NCBI RefSeq assembly: GCF_001556865.1
Contig: NZ_LSJY01000175.1
Span: 1 to 64,000 of the forward strand
Direction of reading: 5' to 3'
Origin: Sphingobium sp. CCH11-B1
Lineage (GTDB): Bacteria; Pseudomonadota; Alphaproteobacteria; Sphingomonadales; Sphingomonadaceae
DNA: 64,000 nucleotides
The notes under the pieces were generated by a model, which was given only the letters and a program-made list of their open reading frames with translations, ran no database searches and was not told the origin of the DNA. The first letter of the stretch is position 1; every line of letters starts with the position of its first letter. The position numbers were made by a program, and so were the translations under genes. Below are positions 45,068 through 53,747 of the stretch, piece after piece.

Positions 45068-46273
45068 TTACCGCCGGAAAATGCCGACCAGCTCGACATG
45101 GGTGGACCAGCGGAATTGTCCGACCGGCTTCACGCTATCCAGCTGGTATCCTGCGGCGGTCAGGTGCGCAGCGTCGCGCGCGAAGCTGGCCGGATTGCAG
45201 GAGACATAGGCGATCAACGGAACGCTCGACTGCGCCAGTTGCATGACCTGTTCCCGCGCGCCTGCGCGGGGCGGGTCCAGCACGATCGTGGCGAAGCGAT
45301 TGAGTTCCTCCGGCACGAGCGGCCTACGGAACAGGTCGCGATGGTCCGCCGCCAGCCGCCTTTGCGCCCGCGCCGCCGCCATCTTCAGCGACAGGACAAC
45401 GTCACGAGCACCTTCAGCCGCATAGACGGGCCGATTGTCGCCCAACGCAAGCGCGAAAGTCCCGAGACCGCAGAACAAATCCGCTACCGCTCCACCCGGC
45501 GGCAATGCCTGCCGAACGGCTCCGACCAGTGCAGCCTCACCATCCGGCGTCGCCTGAAGGAAAGCGAAGGACGGAAAGCCGACCGGAACACCGCCAAAGC
45601 TGATTGTGGCCGGCTCGGGCTCCCATCGCGTCTGGGCCCCCTCTCCTTCGTCGATCGTCAGCCGCGCCAGACCGTGCGCCCGCGCAAAATCGCCCAGCGC
45701 CTCGTCAGCCGCAAGCCCCTCGACCCGCACCCCTTCCAGCAAAAGATCCACGCCCTGGTCGATCAGCGACATCTTCACATGCGCCGCCCGTTTGTCCGGC
45801 AGGATCAATGCCAGCAACGCACGCAACGGCTGCACCAGAGCGAACAGGCGCGGGTCGAGGATTGCGCACATCTGAAGATCGATGAGGCGATGGCTGCCTT
45901 CCTCTGCAAAACCTATGGTGATGCGCTTGCCCGCCCGCGCCGCCCGCAGCGCCGCTCGCCTGCGCGTCATGGGCGGCGAGATATGGGGCGGCAGCACGGC
46001 GGCGGGGACCACCCCCTGCCCCGTCAGCGCACCCGTGACCCGCGCCGTCACGAATTCGGCATAGCTTTCGTCATCCAGATGCTGGAGCTGGCATCCGCCA
46101 CAGGCGGGAAAATGGGCGCAAGGCGGAACGGCATGATGGACACCGAAGTAGACAGTCCCATCGGCCCCGATCCGGTCGCCCGGCGCGGTCAGGGGAAAGT
46201 GGCGGCCATCGGCGGTGACGCCGTCGCCCCTGGCCGCAACACGGATGATGCTGTCTACTTCGTTGTCGCTCAC
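45068..46273 (-). CDS. TrmA/RumA-family RNA (uracil-5-)-methyltransferase
   Basis: This SAM-dependent methyltransferase probably acts on a uracil in rRNA or tRNA. The 401-residue product has the iron-sulfur ligands CAHFPACGGCQLQHL near residue 52 and a further Cys in LQMCAIL, the SAM motif VADLFCGLGTFALAL, IVLDPPRAGAREQV and the catalytic Cys in YVSCNPASFARD. The N-terminal TRAM domain seems short. The exact target is not determined. It is the last gene of a seven-gene overlapping minus-strand run; its ATG overlaps the nnr stop (ATGA). Confidence 0.92.
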   Translation of the reverse strand: MSDNEVDSIIRVAARGDGVTADGRHFPLTAPGDRIGADGTVYFGVHHAVPPCAHFPACGGCQLQHLDDESYAEFVTARVTGALTGQGVVPAAVLPPHISPPMTRRRAALRAARAGKRITIGFAEEGSHRLIDLQMCAILDPRLFALVQPLRALLALILPDKRAAHVKMSLIDQGVDLLLEGVRVEGLAADEALGDFARAHGLARLTIDEGEGAQTRWEPEPATISFGGVPVGFPSFAFLQATPDGEAALVGAVRQALPPGGAVADLFCGLGTFALALGDNRPVYAAEGARDVVLSLKMAAARAQRRLAADHRDLFRRPLVPEELNRFATIVLDPPRAGAREQVMQLAQSSVPLIAYVSCNPASFARDAAHLTAAGYQLDSVKPVGQFRWSTHVELVGIFRR

Positions 46274-47658
46274 AATCGCGCGGCGATAGCGGCTAGCAAC
46301 GCTTCAAGCAAATCATCCGCCACGAATGCCGCTCCGCACCGCCGCGCCGCATCACCGTGCAGCCACACGGCCTCGCAAGCCGCGCGAAAGGGATCGCCCG
46401 AGACCGCCAGACGACCCGCCACCAGCCCGGCCAGCACATCGCCCGTCCCGGCGGTGGAGAGCCATGGCGACGCACCGCTCGCAACCGTCACCGTGCCGTC
46501 AGGCGCGGCAATTACACTGTCCGCGCCCTTATACAGGACGACTGCGCCGGACGCGCGCGCCGCCGAACGCGCCCGATCGATCTTGCTGCCCGGAAGGTCG
46601 CCGAACATCCGCCGAAACTCGCCTTCATGCGGGGTCAGGACGGCGCGCGACGGTATGGGTCGCTCCGCTCGCGCCAGCAGCGTCAGTGCATCGGCATCCA
46701 GCACCAAGGGATGACCCGACGCCAGCGCAGCCTCCAACAGCATGCCTGCCGTTGCATCAAGTCCCAGTCCCGGCCCGACAAGCACAGCGCCGATCCGTTC
46801 GTCGCCAAGTTGCCGCGCGACAGCGTCTGGCTGCTCGACCTGCCGATGAACGATGGCGTGTGGCTCGCAGGGCGGAAGGTCGTGGGCAAAGCGCCGTACC
46901 GATCCCGCGCCGGAACGGGCTGCGGCGATGCTGCCCAGCAGGCTTGCGCCGGGCATTGCGCCGCCCACCACCGCCACCAGGCCGCGCGTATATTTATGCG
47001 CGTCGGCACCCGGCGTCTTCAGCGCGGGCGGGGCAAGTCGGTGCATATGGCTTGGCAGTTCGATGCCAAGATCGACCAGCACCAGCCGATCGACCCGCCC
47101 GGCCGCCGGATGGAGCAGGTGAGCGGGCTTATAGGCTCCCAGCGCGATGCATATGTCGTAACGCGGCACGGCGGACAGGATCGCGCCACTGTCCGTTTCC
47201 ACGCCACTGGGCAGATCGACCGCATGAGTCAGTGCGGCGTCCTGCGCCAACCCGCAAAGCCGCGCCGCGACGGCGTCGTCCAGCCCCCGGCTCAAGCCCG
47301 TGCCGAACAGCGCATCCACAAGTTGGGATGCCGGCGCAGCGGCCATCATGTCTTCGACAGGCCCGCGCCAGATCGCCCGCGCGCGCTGCGCCGACGCGGT
47401 GCGACTGTCGCCCAGCGCCGCCACCCGAACCGGCACGCCGCGCTCCTTCAGCGAGCGGGCGATCACGAACCCGTCGCCGCCATTGTTGCCGGGGCCGCAC
47501 AGGACCAGCGCGTCGCGCCGATGCCCGGCGCGCCAGATGATCTCCGCCGCCGCCCTGCCTGCGGTCTCCATCAACCCATATTCATCCGTGCCGGCTCGGA
47601 AGGTTGCCTGCTCGGCCTCACGCATCTGTGTCGCCGTCAGGATGGGCTCGCCGGTCAT
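46270..47658 (-). CDS. nnr: Bifunctional NAD(P)H-hydrate repair enzyme (epimerase plus dehydratase)
   Basis: It repairs damaged NAD(P)H hydrates. The 462-residue product fuses an N-terminal YjeF epimerase domain (ALVLCGPGNNGGDGFVIARSL near residue 55; AVDLPSGVETDSG) to a C-terminal carbohydrate-kinase-like dehydratase domain (VAVVGGAMPGASLLG, LVLDADALTLLA, LTPHEGEFRRMFG, and STAGTGDVLAGLVAG). Its start overlaps the lipoprotein gene stop, and its stop overlaps the methyltransferase start. Confidence 0.95.
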   Translation of the reverse strand: MTGEPILTATQMREAEQATFRAGTDEYGLMETAGRAAAEIIWRAGHRRDALVLCGPGNNGGDGFVIARSLKERGVPVRVAALGDSRTASAQRARAIWRGPVEDMMAAAPASQLVDALFGTGLSRGLDDAVAARLCGLAQDAALTHAVDLPSGVETDSGAILSAVPRYDICIALGAYKPAHLLHPAAGRVDRLVLVDLGIELPSHMHRLAPPALKTPGADAHKYTRGLVAVVGGAMPGASLLGSIAAARSGAGSVRRFAHDLPPCEPHAIVHRQVEQPDAVARQLGDERIGAVLVGPGLGLDATAGMLLEAALASGHPLVLDADALTLLARAERPIPSRAVLTPHEGEFRRMFGDLPGSKIDRARSAARASGAVVLYKGADSVIAAPDGTVTVASGASPWLSTAGTGDVLAGLVAGRLAVSGDPFRAACEAVWLHGDAARRCGAAFVADDLLEALLAAIAARL

Positions 47659-48023
47659 TGCGCCGCAGCGACCTGCACCGGCAGGCGGTAGCGGTCGCTG
47701 CCCGCCACGGCTTCAATGCGATCCTGGCCGATGATCGTGAGCTTCGCCGGCTCCGCGCCGTCCGCTGCTTCGAATCCGTGGCCGTCCCCCAGAATTCGGA
47801 AGCGCCGAAAACCGCCGTCGGGATGACGGATGGTCAACATGTCGCCATCTCGCTCGGCCGTGCAGTCGCGTGCCCATTGCGCCATCCCCGCGGTGAAGCA
47901 TTCGATGCCGCTTGCGTCGCCAGCTTGGCCTCCTGCCGCTTGTGCGCCATCGGAGGCCTTGCTGCCTCCTCCGCCACAACCCGCGAGGGCTAACAGCAGG
48001 ACTGCGCCGACGCTCCCTCTCAT
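47655..48023 (-). CDS. Small predicted lipoprotein
   Basis: The 122-residue product has a lipoprotein signal peptide with lipobox LALAGC (Cys near residue 16) followed by a Gly/Ser/Ala linker. The mature domain of about 80 residues has two cysteines (IECFTAGMAQWARDC) and a beta-rich end (LTIRHPDGGFRRFRILGDG). I do not recognise a family. ATG 48023 overlaps the upstream gene by ATGA; the 3' end overlaps nnr. Probably anchored in the inner or outer membrane, facing the periplasm. Confidence 0.85.
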   Translation of the reverse strand: MRGSVGAVLLLALAGCGGGGSKASDGAQAAGGQAGDASGIECFTAGMAQWARDCTAERDGDMLTIRHPDGGFRRFRILGDGHGFEAADGAEPAKLTIIGQDRIEAVAGSDRYRLPVQVAAAQ

Positions 48024-48736
48024 GCCAGGCGCTCCTTGCACTCGAGGAGGATCGGACCCAATATCCTGGCGAACCGCGCCTGCCCCTCCTGGCTGCCGGC
48101 AATGTCCTGCCGCATCTCGATCCCGAGATAGGGGAGACCCTCCGCCTCCGCATGACGGTTCATCGTCGCGTTGAGCAGCGCGCCGGAATAGGGCTGCTGG
48201 TCACCCACGACCAGCCCGGCGGCATGCAGAAGGGGAATGGCGATCCTGGCCGCGCGATCATCCCGATTGTAGAGTACGCCCACTTCCCACGGACGGTCCT
48301 GCGCCGGGTCGCTCGCCAGGCTGGGCGTGAAACTGTGCAGCGACAGGATGAAGGGCGACGTCATTTCCGCCAGAATGGCCGCCACCCGCCGGTGATAGGG
48401 ATGATAGAAGCGCATGAGCCGCGCGTTCAGGTCCGCGTCCCGGTTGCCCGCTATCGCATGGCCGTCACTCGTCACCGGCAGCAGTCCCGGTGCATCCTCT
48501 TCCCGGTTGAGGTCGATGACGAGCCGGGACACGCCGCCCAGAATGGCCTTGCACCCCAGCTGCGCCGCCAGTGCGCCGGCGACTTCCGCCACCCCGATGT
48601 CGATGGCGATATGATCGTTCAACAAGGCCGCATCGATGCCGAGATCGATATCGTCGGGAACATGGGCGGACGCATGATCCGCCACGATCAGCAGGTCGAG
48701 GTCGCTACCGTCGATTTCGGTGTAGGCTTCGCTCAC
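48020..48736 (-). CDS. N-formylglutamate amidohydrolase-like protein
   Basis: The product (about 238 residues) matches the FGase family: LLIVADHASAHVPDD near the N-terminus, SRLVIDLNREEDAPGLLP, FILSLHSFTPSL with a likely metal His, and LGIEMRQDIAG near the end. The classical enzyme hydrolyses N-formylglutamate in histidine degradation, but no hut genes are nearby, so the real substrate may differ. The GTG start at 48736 overlaps the ispE stop (GTGA). Confidence 0.9.
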   Translation of the reverse strand: MSEAYTEIDGSDLDLLIVADHASAHVPDDIDLGIDAALLNDHIAIDIGVAEVAGALAAQLGCKAILGGVSRLVIDLNREEDAPGLLPVTSDGHAIAGNRDADLNARLMRFYHPYHRRVAAILAEMTSPFILSLHSFTPSLASDPAQDRPWEVGVLYNRDDRAARIAIPLLHAAGLVVGDQQPYSGALLNATMNRHAEAEGLPYLGIEMRQDIAGSQEGQARFARILGPILLECKERLA

Positions 48737-49605
48737 GCGCTCCTGATCCGCGTTTCCATCGTCCACCAGCCGGGATAGGCGGCCGTAATGGCATTGGCGG
48801 CGTCGCTGCAGTCGCCCTGCGTATCGAACAGCGCAAAGCAAGTCGCGCCCGAACCAGACATCCGGCGCAAACACACGCCGCGCCGCTGCCCCAGCGCGGC
48901 CAGCACATCGGCGATCGCGGGAGCGACGGCGATGGCCGGCTGCTCCAGGTCGTTGCGGCCCGCTATCAATCCTTCAAGACTGCCGGCGTCGAGAGGACCG
49001 CGATCCACCCGGTCCCATCCGGCGAACACCTGCGCAGTCGATACGGCAATGCCGGGATTGACGAGCAGTATCGGCCGGCCGTCCAAATCGGCCAGGACAT
49101 GGCGCGCGAGACGCTCGCCCCTGCCCGATACGAACTGGGTCACGCTTCCAAGGCAGGCCGGCACGTCCGATCCAAGATCGAGCGCCAGTGCGGCAAGCTC
49201 TTCAGACTCAATCCTGACGTCCCACAGGCGCGTCAACAGACGGAGCGTCGCCGCTGCGTCGGCTGATCCTCCGCCGATGCCCGACGCAACCGGCAGGTTT
49301 TTCGTCAATCTGATCGCGGCGCCGCGCTGCTCGCCAAGATAGGCCTGCAAGCCGCGCGCTGCCCTCACGACCAGATTGCCCGGCCCCGCCTCCAGGCCAG
49401 AGCCGAAAGGCCCGTCGACAAGCAGATCGATCGCACCATCGTCCGTCACCTCGCCCGTGATCCGATCGCCATCCTCGGCAAAGGCGAACAGGCTTTCCAA
49501 CGCATGATATCCGTCGTCGCGTCGCCCCCGAACATGCAGCGCGACATTGATCTTGGCATGGGCGGTTTCGGCCAGCGGCTCCACCACGGCGTCAGGGAGC
49601 GGCAT
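48733..49605 (-). CDS. ispE: 4-diphosphocytidyl-2-C-methyl-D-erythritol kinase
   Basis: This GHMP kinase of the MEP isoprenoid pathway phosphorylates CDP-methylerythritol. The 290-residue product has AHAKINVALHVRGRRDDGYHAL near the N-terminus, the GHMP glycine loop LPVASGIGGGSADAAATLRLL, and the C-terminal RMSGSGATCFALF. ATG 49605 lies 14 bp inside the upstream TPR gene, and its end overlaps the amidohydrolase gene. Confidence 0.95.
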   Translation of the reverse strand: MPLPDAVVEPLAETAHAKINVALHVRGRRDDGYHALESLFAFAEDGDRITGEVTDDGAIDLLVDGPFGSGLEAGPGNLVVRAARGLQAYLGEQRGAAIRLTKNLPVASGIGGGSADAAATLRLLTRLWDVRIESEELAALALDLGSDVPACLGSVTQFVSGRGERLARHVLADLDGRPILLVNPGIAVSTAQVFAGWDRVDRGPLDAGSLEGLIAGRNDLEQPAIAVAPAIADVLAALGQRRGVCLRRMSGSGATCFALFDTQGDCSDAANAITAAYPGWWTMETRIRSA

Positions 49606-51265
49606 ATTCAGGCTTTAGTCCTTCTTCGGTCTTGGCGGCGAGCCGCGCCGCGACGTCGCCCTGCGCATGGATCGCCGCCGCGCTCCACGCATAGCGCGCC
49701 TCATAGCGCCGCCCGGCGGTCCAGAGCGCGTCCCCCAGATGTTCGTTGATGGTCGCGTCGGTCGGCGCGCCCAGCGCCGCGCGTTCGAGCGCGGGGACGG
49801 CCGCCGCGACGTTGCCGGTCACGAACTGCGCCCAGCCCAGGGAATCCGCGATGGCGGCGTCGTCCGGTTTCAAGGCGCTCGCCTTCTTGATGAGTTGCAG
49901 CGCGGCTTCGACATTCTGGCGTCGCTCGATCTGCGCGTAGCCAAGATAGTTGAGGATCGCCGGCTCGTCAGGCGCGATCCTGGCGGCGCGTTCGAGCACC
50001 TCTCGCGCTTCCGTCCAGCGCTTGCCCTGCTCCAGCGCGCTGCCCTCGAACAGCAAGAGGGTCCAGGGCAGCTTGTCGGGCTCGTAGCGCGCCTGCGCCG
50101 CGCGGAAAGCGGCTGCCGCGCCGTCGAAGTCGCCGCTCTCCGCCAGCAGGCGACCGAGCCTGACCTGCCGCTCCGGTTCCGCATCGGGAACGGACGCTTG
50201 TTGCCGCGCCAGAGCCAGCGCGCTGTCCTGGTCACCGGAAGCAGCCAGCGCGTCGATCAACTCGGCCTGCGCCAGCGGGGCAAACCAGTTCTTCGCGGGC
50301 ACTTTCGCCGCCTCTTGCACGGCTGCGCCGGCATGGTTCTGTTCCACCAGCAGCCGGGCGGCCACGATATGCGGCTCCGCGCCCAAGGGATCAGCGAAGG
50401 TTGCCATGCGGGCCAGCCGCAGGCCGAGCGCACGTCCTGCCGGATCGCTCGATATGTCGAACGCCAGGCGCGCCAGCAGCCGGGCATAGCCCTGCGCCGG
50501 CGTGAAGGGTTGTTCCTTCACCCTGCCCCGCAGGATGGCCGCGCGGCCTACGGCGAAATTGGCATGATCGGCGGGCAGCAGCATCAGCGCCTCGTCCTTC
50601 GCGCCGATGCCCGCGAGTTGCGCAGCGAAAGTCAGGCGCAGCGCGGCGCCATCGCGCCCCCGCGCCACCAAAGCGCGCCGGATCGCGGGAACGGCCGCCG
50701 CGACATCGCGACGGTTCAACGCCTGATAGGCAATATGTTCGTCCAGATAGCGCTGCCCGAGCGATGCGAAGCGGTCCTTCGCGTCGATTGCGGGCAGCGC
50801 ATATTGGCCCTGACCGATGGCGATCCAGCTGCGGACGATTGGCGTCAGGAAGGAAAAATTGCCTTCCTGCGTCATCCTGTCGGTCAAGCCGGCCGCTTCC
50901 TGCCAATCCTTCCTCGCTAGAGCATCGCCGACGCGCAGCAGCGTGCCGTCGCGCGGCAGCATGCCGGAGCCGTCGAGCAGCGCAGCTGACTGCAGCGCCA
51001 ACGCCCCGTCCCCGCTCTCCAACGCCTGAACATAGGACCGTCGAGCGATCTCCACCCGGTCGGGATCCTGCTTCAAGGCCGCCCGATACCCCGCTACGGC
51101 CAAGCCCAGGGCATTGTCGCCCTCTGCGAGGCGCGCCCGCGCATAGGCTTGCAATCCGGTGCCGCCGCGATCGATGGACGCGGCGGCCGGTAGCGACGGC
51201 GCCACCGCAGCCAGCAGGCAATATAGGGGAAGGCGCCTACATATTGGGATAGTTCGGTCCTCCAC
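49592..51265 (-). CDS. Exported TPR-repeat protein
   Basis: This is a periplasmic or membrane-attached tetratricopeptide protein of about 557 residues. The N-terminus after GTG 51265 (VEDRTIPICRRLPLYCLLAA) looks like a signal peptide ending near PAAAS. Several degenerate TPR units follow; the clearest are in the C-terminal third (ARIAPDEPAILNYLGYAQIERRQNVE, LKPDDAAIADSLGWAQFVTGN, GAPTDATINEHLGDALWTAGR). The start is uncertain because this region overlaps the end of the ETF-QO gene by 29 bp. Partner proteins are unknown. Confidence 0.8.
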   Translation of the reverse strand: MEDRTIPICRRLPLYCLLAAVAPSLPAAASIDRGGTGLQAYARARLAEGDNALGLAVAGYRAALKQDPDRVEIARRSYVQALESGDGALALQSAALLDGSGMLPRDGTLLRVGDALARKDWQEAAGLTDRMTQEGNFSFLTPIVRSWIAIGQGQYALPAIDAKDRFASLGQRYLDEHIAYQALNRRDVAAAVPAIRRALVARGRDGAALRLTFAAQLAGIGAKDEALMLLPADHANFAVGRAAILRGRVKEQPFTPAQGYARLLARLAFDISSDPAGRALGLRLARMATFADPLGAEPHIVAARLLVEQNHAGAAVQEAAKVPAKNWFAPLAQAELIDALAASGDQDSALALARQQASVPDAEPERQVRLGRLLAESGDFDGAAAAFRAAQARYEPDKLPWTLLLFEGSALEQGKRWTEAREVLERAARIAPDEPAILNYLGYAQIERRQNVEAALQLIKKASALKPDDAAIADSLGWAQFVTGNVAAAVPALERAALGAPTDATINEHLGDALWTAGRRYEARYAWSAAAIHAQGDVAARLAAKTEEGLKPEYAAP

Positions 51266-52889
51266 CGCCTTCGGGAACGACCCAGTTGATGTTCTGGGTC
51301 GGGTCCTTGATGTCGCACGTCTTGCAATGGACGCAATTCTGCGCATTGATCTGGAAGCGCGGATTGCCTTCTTCCTCGCCCACCACTTCATAGACGCCCG
51401 CGGGACAATAACGCTGCGCCGGCTCATCATAAAGGGGAAGGTTATAACTGATCGGGATCGACGGGTCCTTCAGCTGAAGGTGGACCGGCTGATCCTCCTC
51501 ATGATTGGTGTTGCTGAGGAAAACGGACGACAGCCGATCGAAGCTGACGACGCCGTCAGGTTTGGGATAGGCGATCTTCGCGCAGGATTCCTTGCGCCAT
51601 ATTTTCTCATTGTCGGGCTTGTGCTTCATCGTGAAGGGCAGGCCGATTTTCAGCGTGCGCATCCACATGTCGATGCCCGCCAGCACGGTGCCCAGCGTGT
51701 TGCCGAACTTCGACAGCAAGGGCTCGGCATTCTTTACCAGCTGGAGTTCGTTTGCGATCCAGCTCGACCGCAGCGTGGGTTCATAATCGTCCAGAACATC
51801 GCCCGTCCGATCCGCCTGCACAGCCGCGAAAGCCGCCTCCGCCGCCAGCATCCCCGACTTCATCGCCGTATGCGTGCCCTTGATCCGGGGAACGTTCACG
51901 AAGCCTGCCGAACAGCCGATCAGCGCGCCGCCGGGGAAGGCGAGCTTGGGGATCGACTGCCAGCCGCCCTCGTTGATCGCGCGCGCGCCGTAGGACACGC
52001 GCCTGCCGCCCTCCAGATAGTCGCGGATCGCCGGATGCTGCTTCCAGCGCTGGAATTCCTCGAACGGGTAGAGATGCGGGTTGCGGTAGCCCAACCCTAC
52101 GACAAAGCCCAGCGCCACCTGCCCATTGGCCTGATGATAGAGGAAGCCGCCACCATAGGCGTCGGTCAAAGGCCAGCCCTGCGTGTGGATGACCAGCCCC
52201 GGCTGATGCTTTGCGGGATCGATGTCCCACAATTCCTTCATGCCCAGGCCATAGACCTGCGGCTCGCTGTCAGCATCCAGGGCGAACTGGCGCTTCAATA
52301 TCTTGGTGAGGTGCCCACGCGCACCTTCCGCGAAGAAGGTGTAGCGCGCATGCAGTTCCAGCCCCGGCTGATAATCGGACTTGCGGTTGCCTTCGCGATC
52401 GATGCCCATGTCGCCGGTGGCGACGCCCTTCACGCTGCCATCCTCATTGTAAAGGATTTCGGCGGCTGCGAAGCCCGGGAAGATTTCAACGCCCAGCCCT
52501 TCGGCCTGTTCGGCGAGCCAGCGGCACAGGTTGCCGAGCGATCCGGTATAGGTGCCCTTATTGTGCATCCAGCCGGGTGTCGCGATGTGCGGCATGCTCA
52601 TCTTGCCGCCCTTGGTGAGAAACCAGTGGCGGTTGTCCGTCACCGGAACCTCCGCAAGAGAGCAGCCCATATCGCGCCAGTCGGGCAGCAATTCGTCAAG
52701 CGCCTTGGGATCAATCACCGCGCCCGACAGGATGTGGGCGCCGATTTCCGACCCCTTTTCCAGCACGCAGACCGCCAGTTCCGTCCCCGCATCGTTCGCC
52801 AGCTGCTTCAGCCGGATCGCCGCCGACAGGCCCGCCGGTCCCCCGCCGACGATGACGATGTCATAGGGCATTGATTCCCGTTCGCTCAT
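51237..52889 (-). CDS. Electron transfer flavoprotein-ubiquinone oxidoreductase
   Basis: This inner-membrane-associated flavoprotein passes electrons from ETF (acyl-CoA dehydrogenases) to ubiquinone. The 550-residue product has the FAD motif DIVIVGGGPAGLSAAIRL, the membrane-inserting GWPLTDAYGGGFLYH region, a second FAD contact GCSAGFVNVPRIKGTHTAM, and C-terminal 4Fe-4S ligands YCPAGVYEVV ... NCVHCKTCDIKDP. It matches the fatty-acid and propionyl-CoA genes metabolically. It heads the seven-gene overlapping run. Confidence 0.96.
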   Translation of the reverse strand: MSERESMPYDIVIVGGGPAGLSAAIRLKQLANDAGTELAVCVLEKGSEIGAHILSGAVIDPKALDELLPDWRDMGCSLAEVPVTDNRHWFLTKGGKMSMPHIATPGWMHNKGTYTGSLGNLCRWLAEQAEGLGVEIFPGFAAAEILYNEDGSVKGVATGDMGIDREGNRKSDYQPGLELHARYTFFAEGARGHLTKILKRQFALDADSEPQVYGLGMKELWDIDPAKHQPGLVIHTQGWPLTDAYGGGFLYHQANGQVALGFVVGLGYRNPHLYPFEEFQRWKQHPAIRDYLEGGRRVSYGARAINEGGWQSIPKLAFPGGALIGCSAGFVNVPRIKGTHTAMKSGMLAAEAAFAAVQADRTGDVLDDYEPTLRSSWIANELQLVKNAEPLLSKFGNTLGTVLAGIDMWMRTLKIGLPFTMKHKPDNEKIWRKESCAKIAYPKPDGVVSFDRLSSVFLSNTNHEEDQPVHLQLKDPSIPISYNLPLYDEPAQRYCPAGVYEVVGEEEGNPRFQINAQNCVHCKTCDIKDPTQNINWVVPEGGGGPNYPNM

Positions 52890-53018
52890 TCATCCCTCCA
52901 TAGCGGCGACAACGGGTTACACCCCGCCCATCCAATCGCCGCACCAGTCCAACGATTTACCACCTCAGGCGATGAAGCAGCTTGACCCCCTCGTCAACCT
53001 CTGGCCCAAGGAAAGACG

Positions 53019-53747
53019 ATGCGGGGTTCAATACAGGACAATGCGGCGCTTGCCGCCCATGCCTATTTGGCTTGGTGGCAACTGGCCGGCGTGGAAGACG
53101 CCGTGACGGAAGCGCCGGTGGACTGGTTGCGGCCGGCTGCCCCGCTGCCTTCGGGCCTGGGCAAGGATGCCGGTGCTGCCGTCCAGGCTGCCGCTCCTCG
53201 CGACCTGACGGCGTTCCGCCGCTGGCTGGAAAACGAATCTTCGCATCCCGAACGACGGTGGCCGTCTCGCCCGATCTACCCCGGCGGCGAACCCGAGAGC
53301 CGACTGATGGTTGTGACGGACATGCCCGATCCAGCCGATGTGGAAGCGGGCGCATTGCTCGCCGATCGGGCCGGGGCATTGTTCGATGCGATGTTGCGGG
53401 CCATCGGCCTCCAGCGATCCGACACCTATCTTGCCTCCCTCTTCTTTGCCCGGCCACCCGGCGGCATGGTGGAGGCAGCCGACCTGTCGATCGCGGCGGC
53501 GCGGATGCGGACCCACATCCATCTCGCCCGCCCTCATCGCCTGCTGCTGCTTGGCGACAGGACAATCCGTGCCCTGATGTCGACGGACGGAGCCCAGACC
53601 GGCAATAGTTTACAGGAATTTAAGCATGACGGCGGCATCGTGCCTGCTGTTTCCACATTCCACCCGCGCCTGCTGATCGGGCAGCCTGCGGCCAAGGCGG
53701 AGTGCTGGCGCGCCCTGCAAAGCCTGATCGAGGAAGTTCGTTTGTGA
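53019..53747 (+). CDS. Uracil-DNA-glycosylase-superfamily-like protein with degenerate motifs
   Basis: The 242-residue product resembles the C-terminal half of family 4/5 UDG proteins: a Rossmann-like strand RLMVVTDMPDPADVEAGALL where motif A (GEAPG) would lie, YLASLFFARPPGG, HRLLLLGDRTIRALM, and a motif-B-like STFHPRLLI (His215-Pro216). The catalytic motif A is not conserved, and the four iron-sulfur cysteines of families 4/5 are absent. It may be an inactive paralogue. AAGGAAAG precedes ATG 53019. Its stop overlaps the slt start (GTGA). Confidence 0.7.
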   Translation: MRGSIQDNAALAAHAYLAWWQLAGVEDAVTEAPVDWLRPAAPLPSGLGKDAGAAVQAAAPRDLTAFRRWLENESSHPERRWPSRPIYPGGEPESRLMVVTDMPDPADVEAGALLADRAGALFDAMLRAIGLQRSDTYLASLFFARPPGGMVEAADLSIAAARMRTHIHLARPHRLLLLGDRTIRALMSTDGAQTGNSLQEFKHDGGIVPAVSTFHPRLLIGQPAAKAECWRALQSLIEEVRL

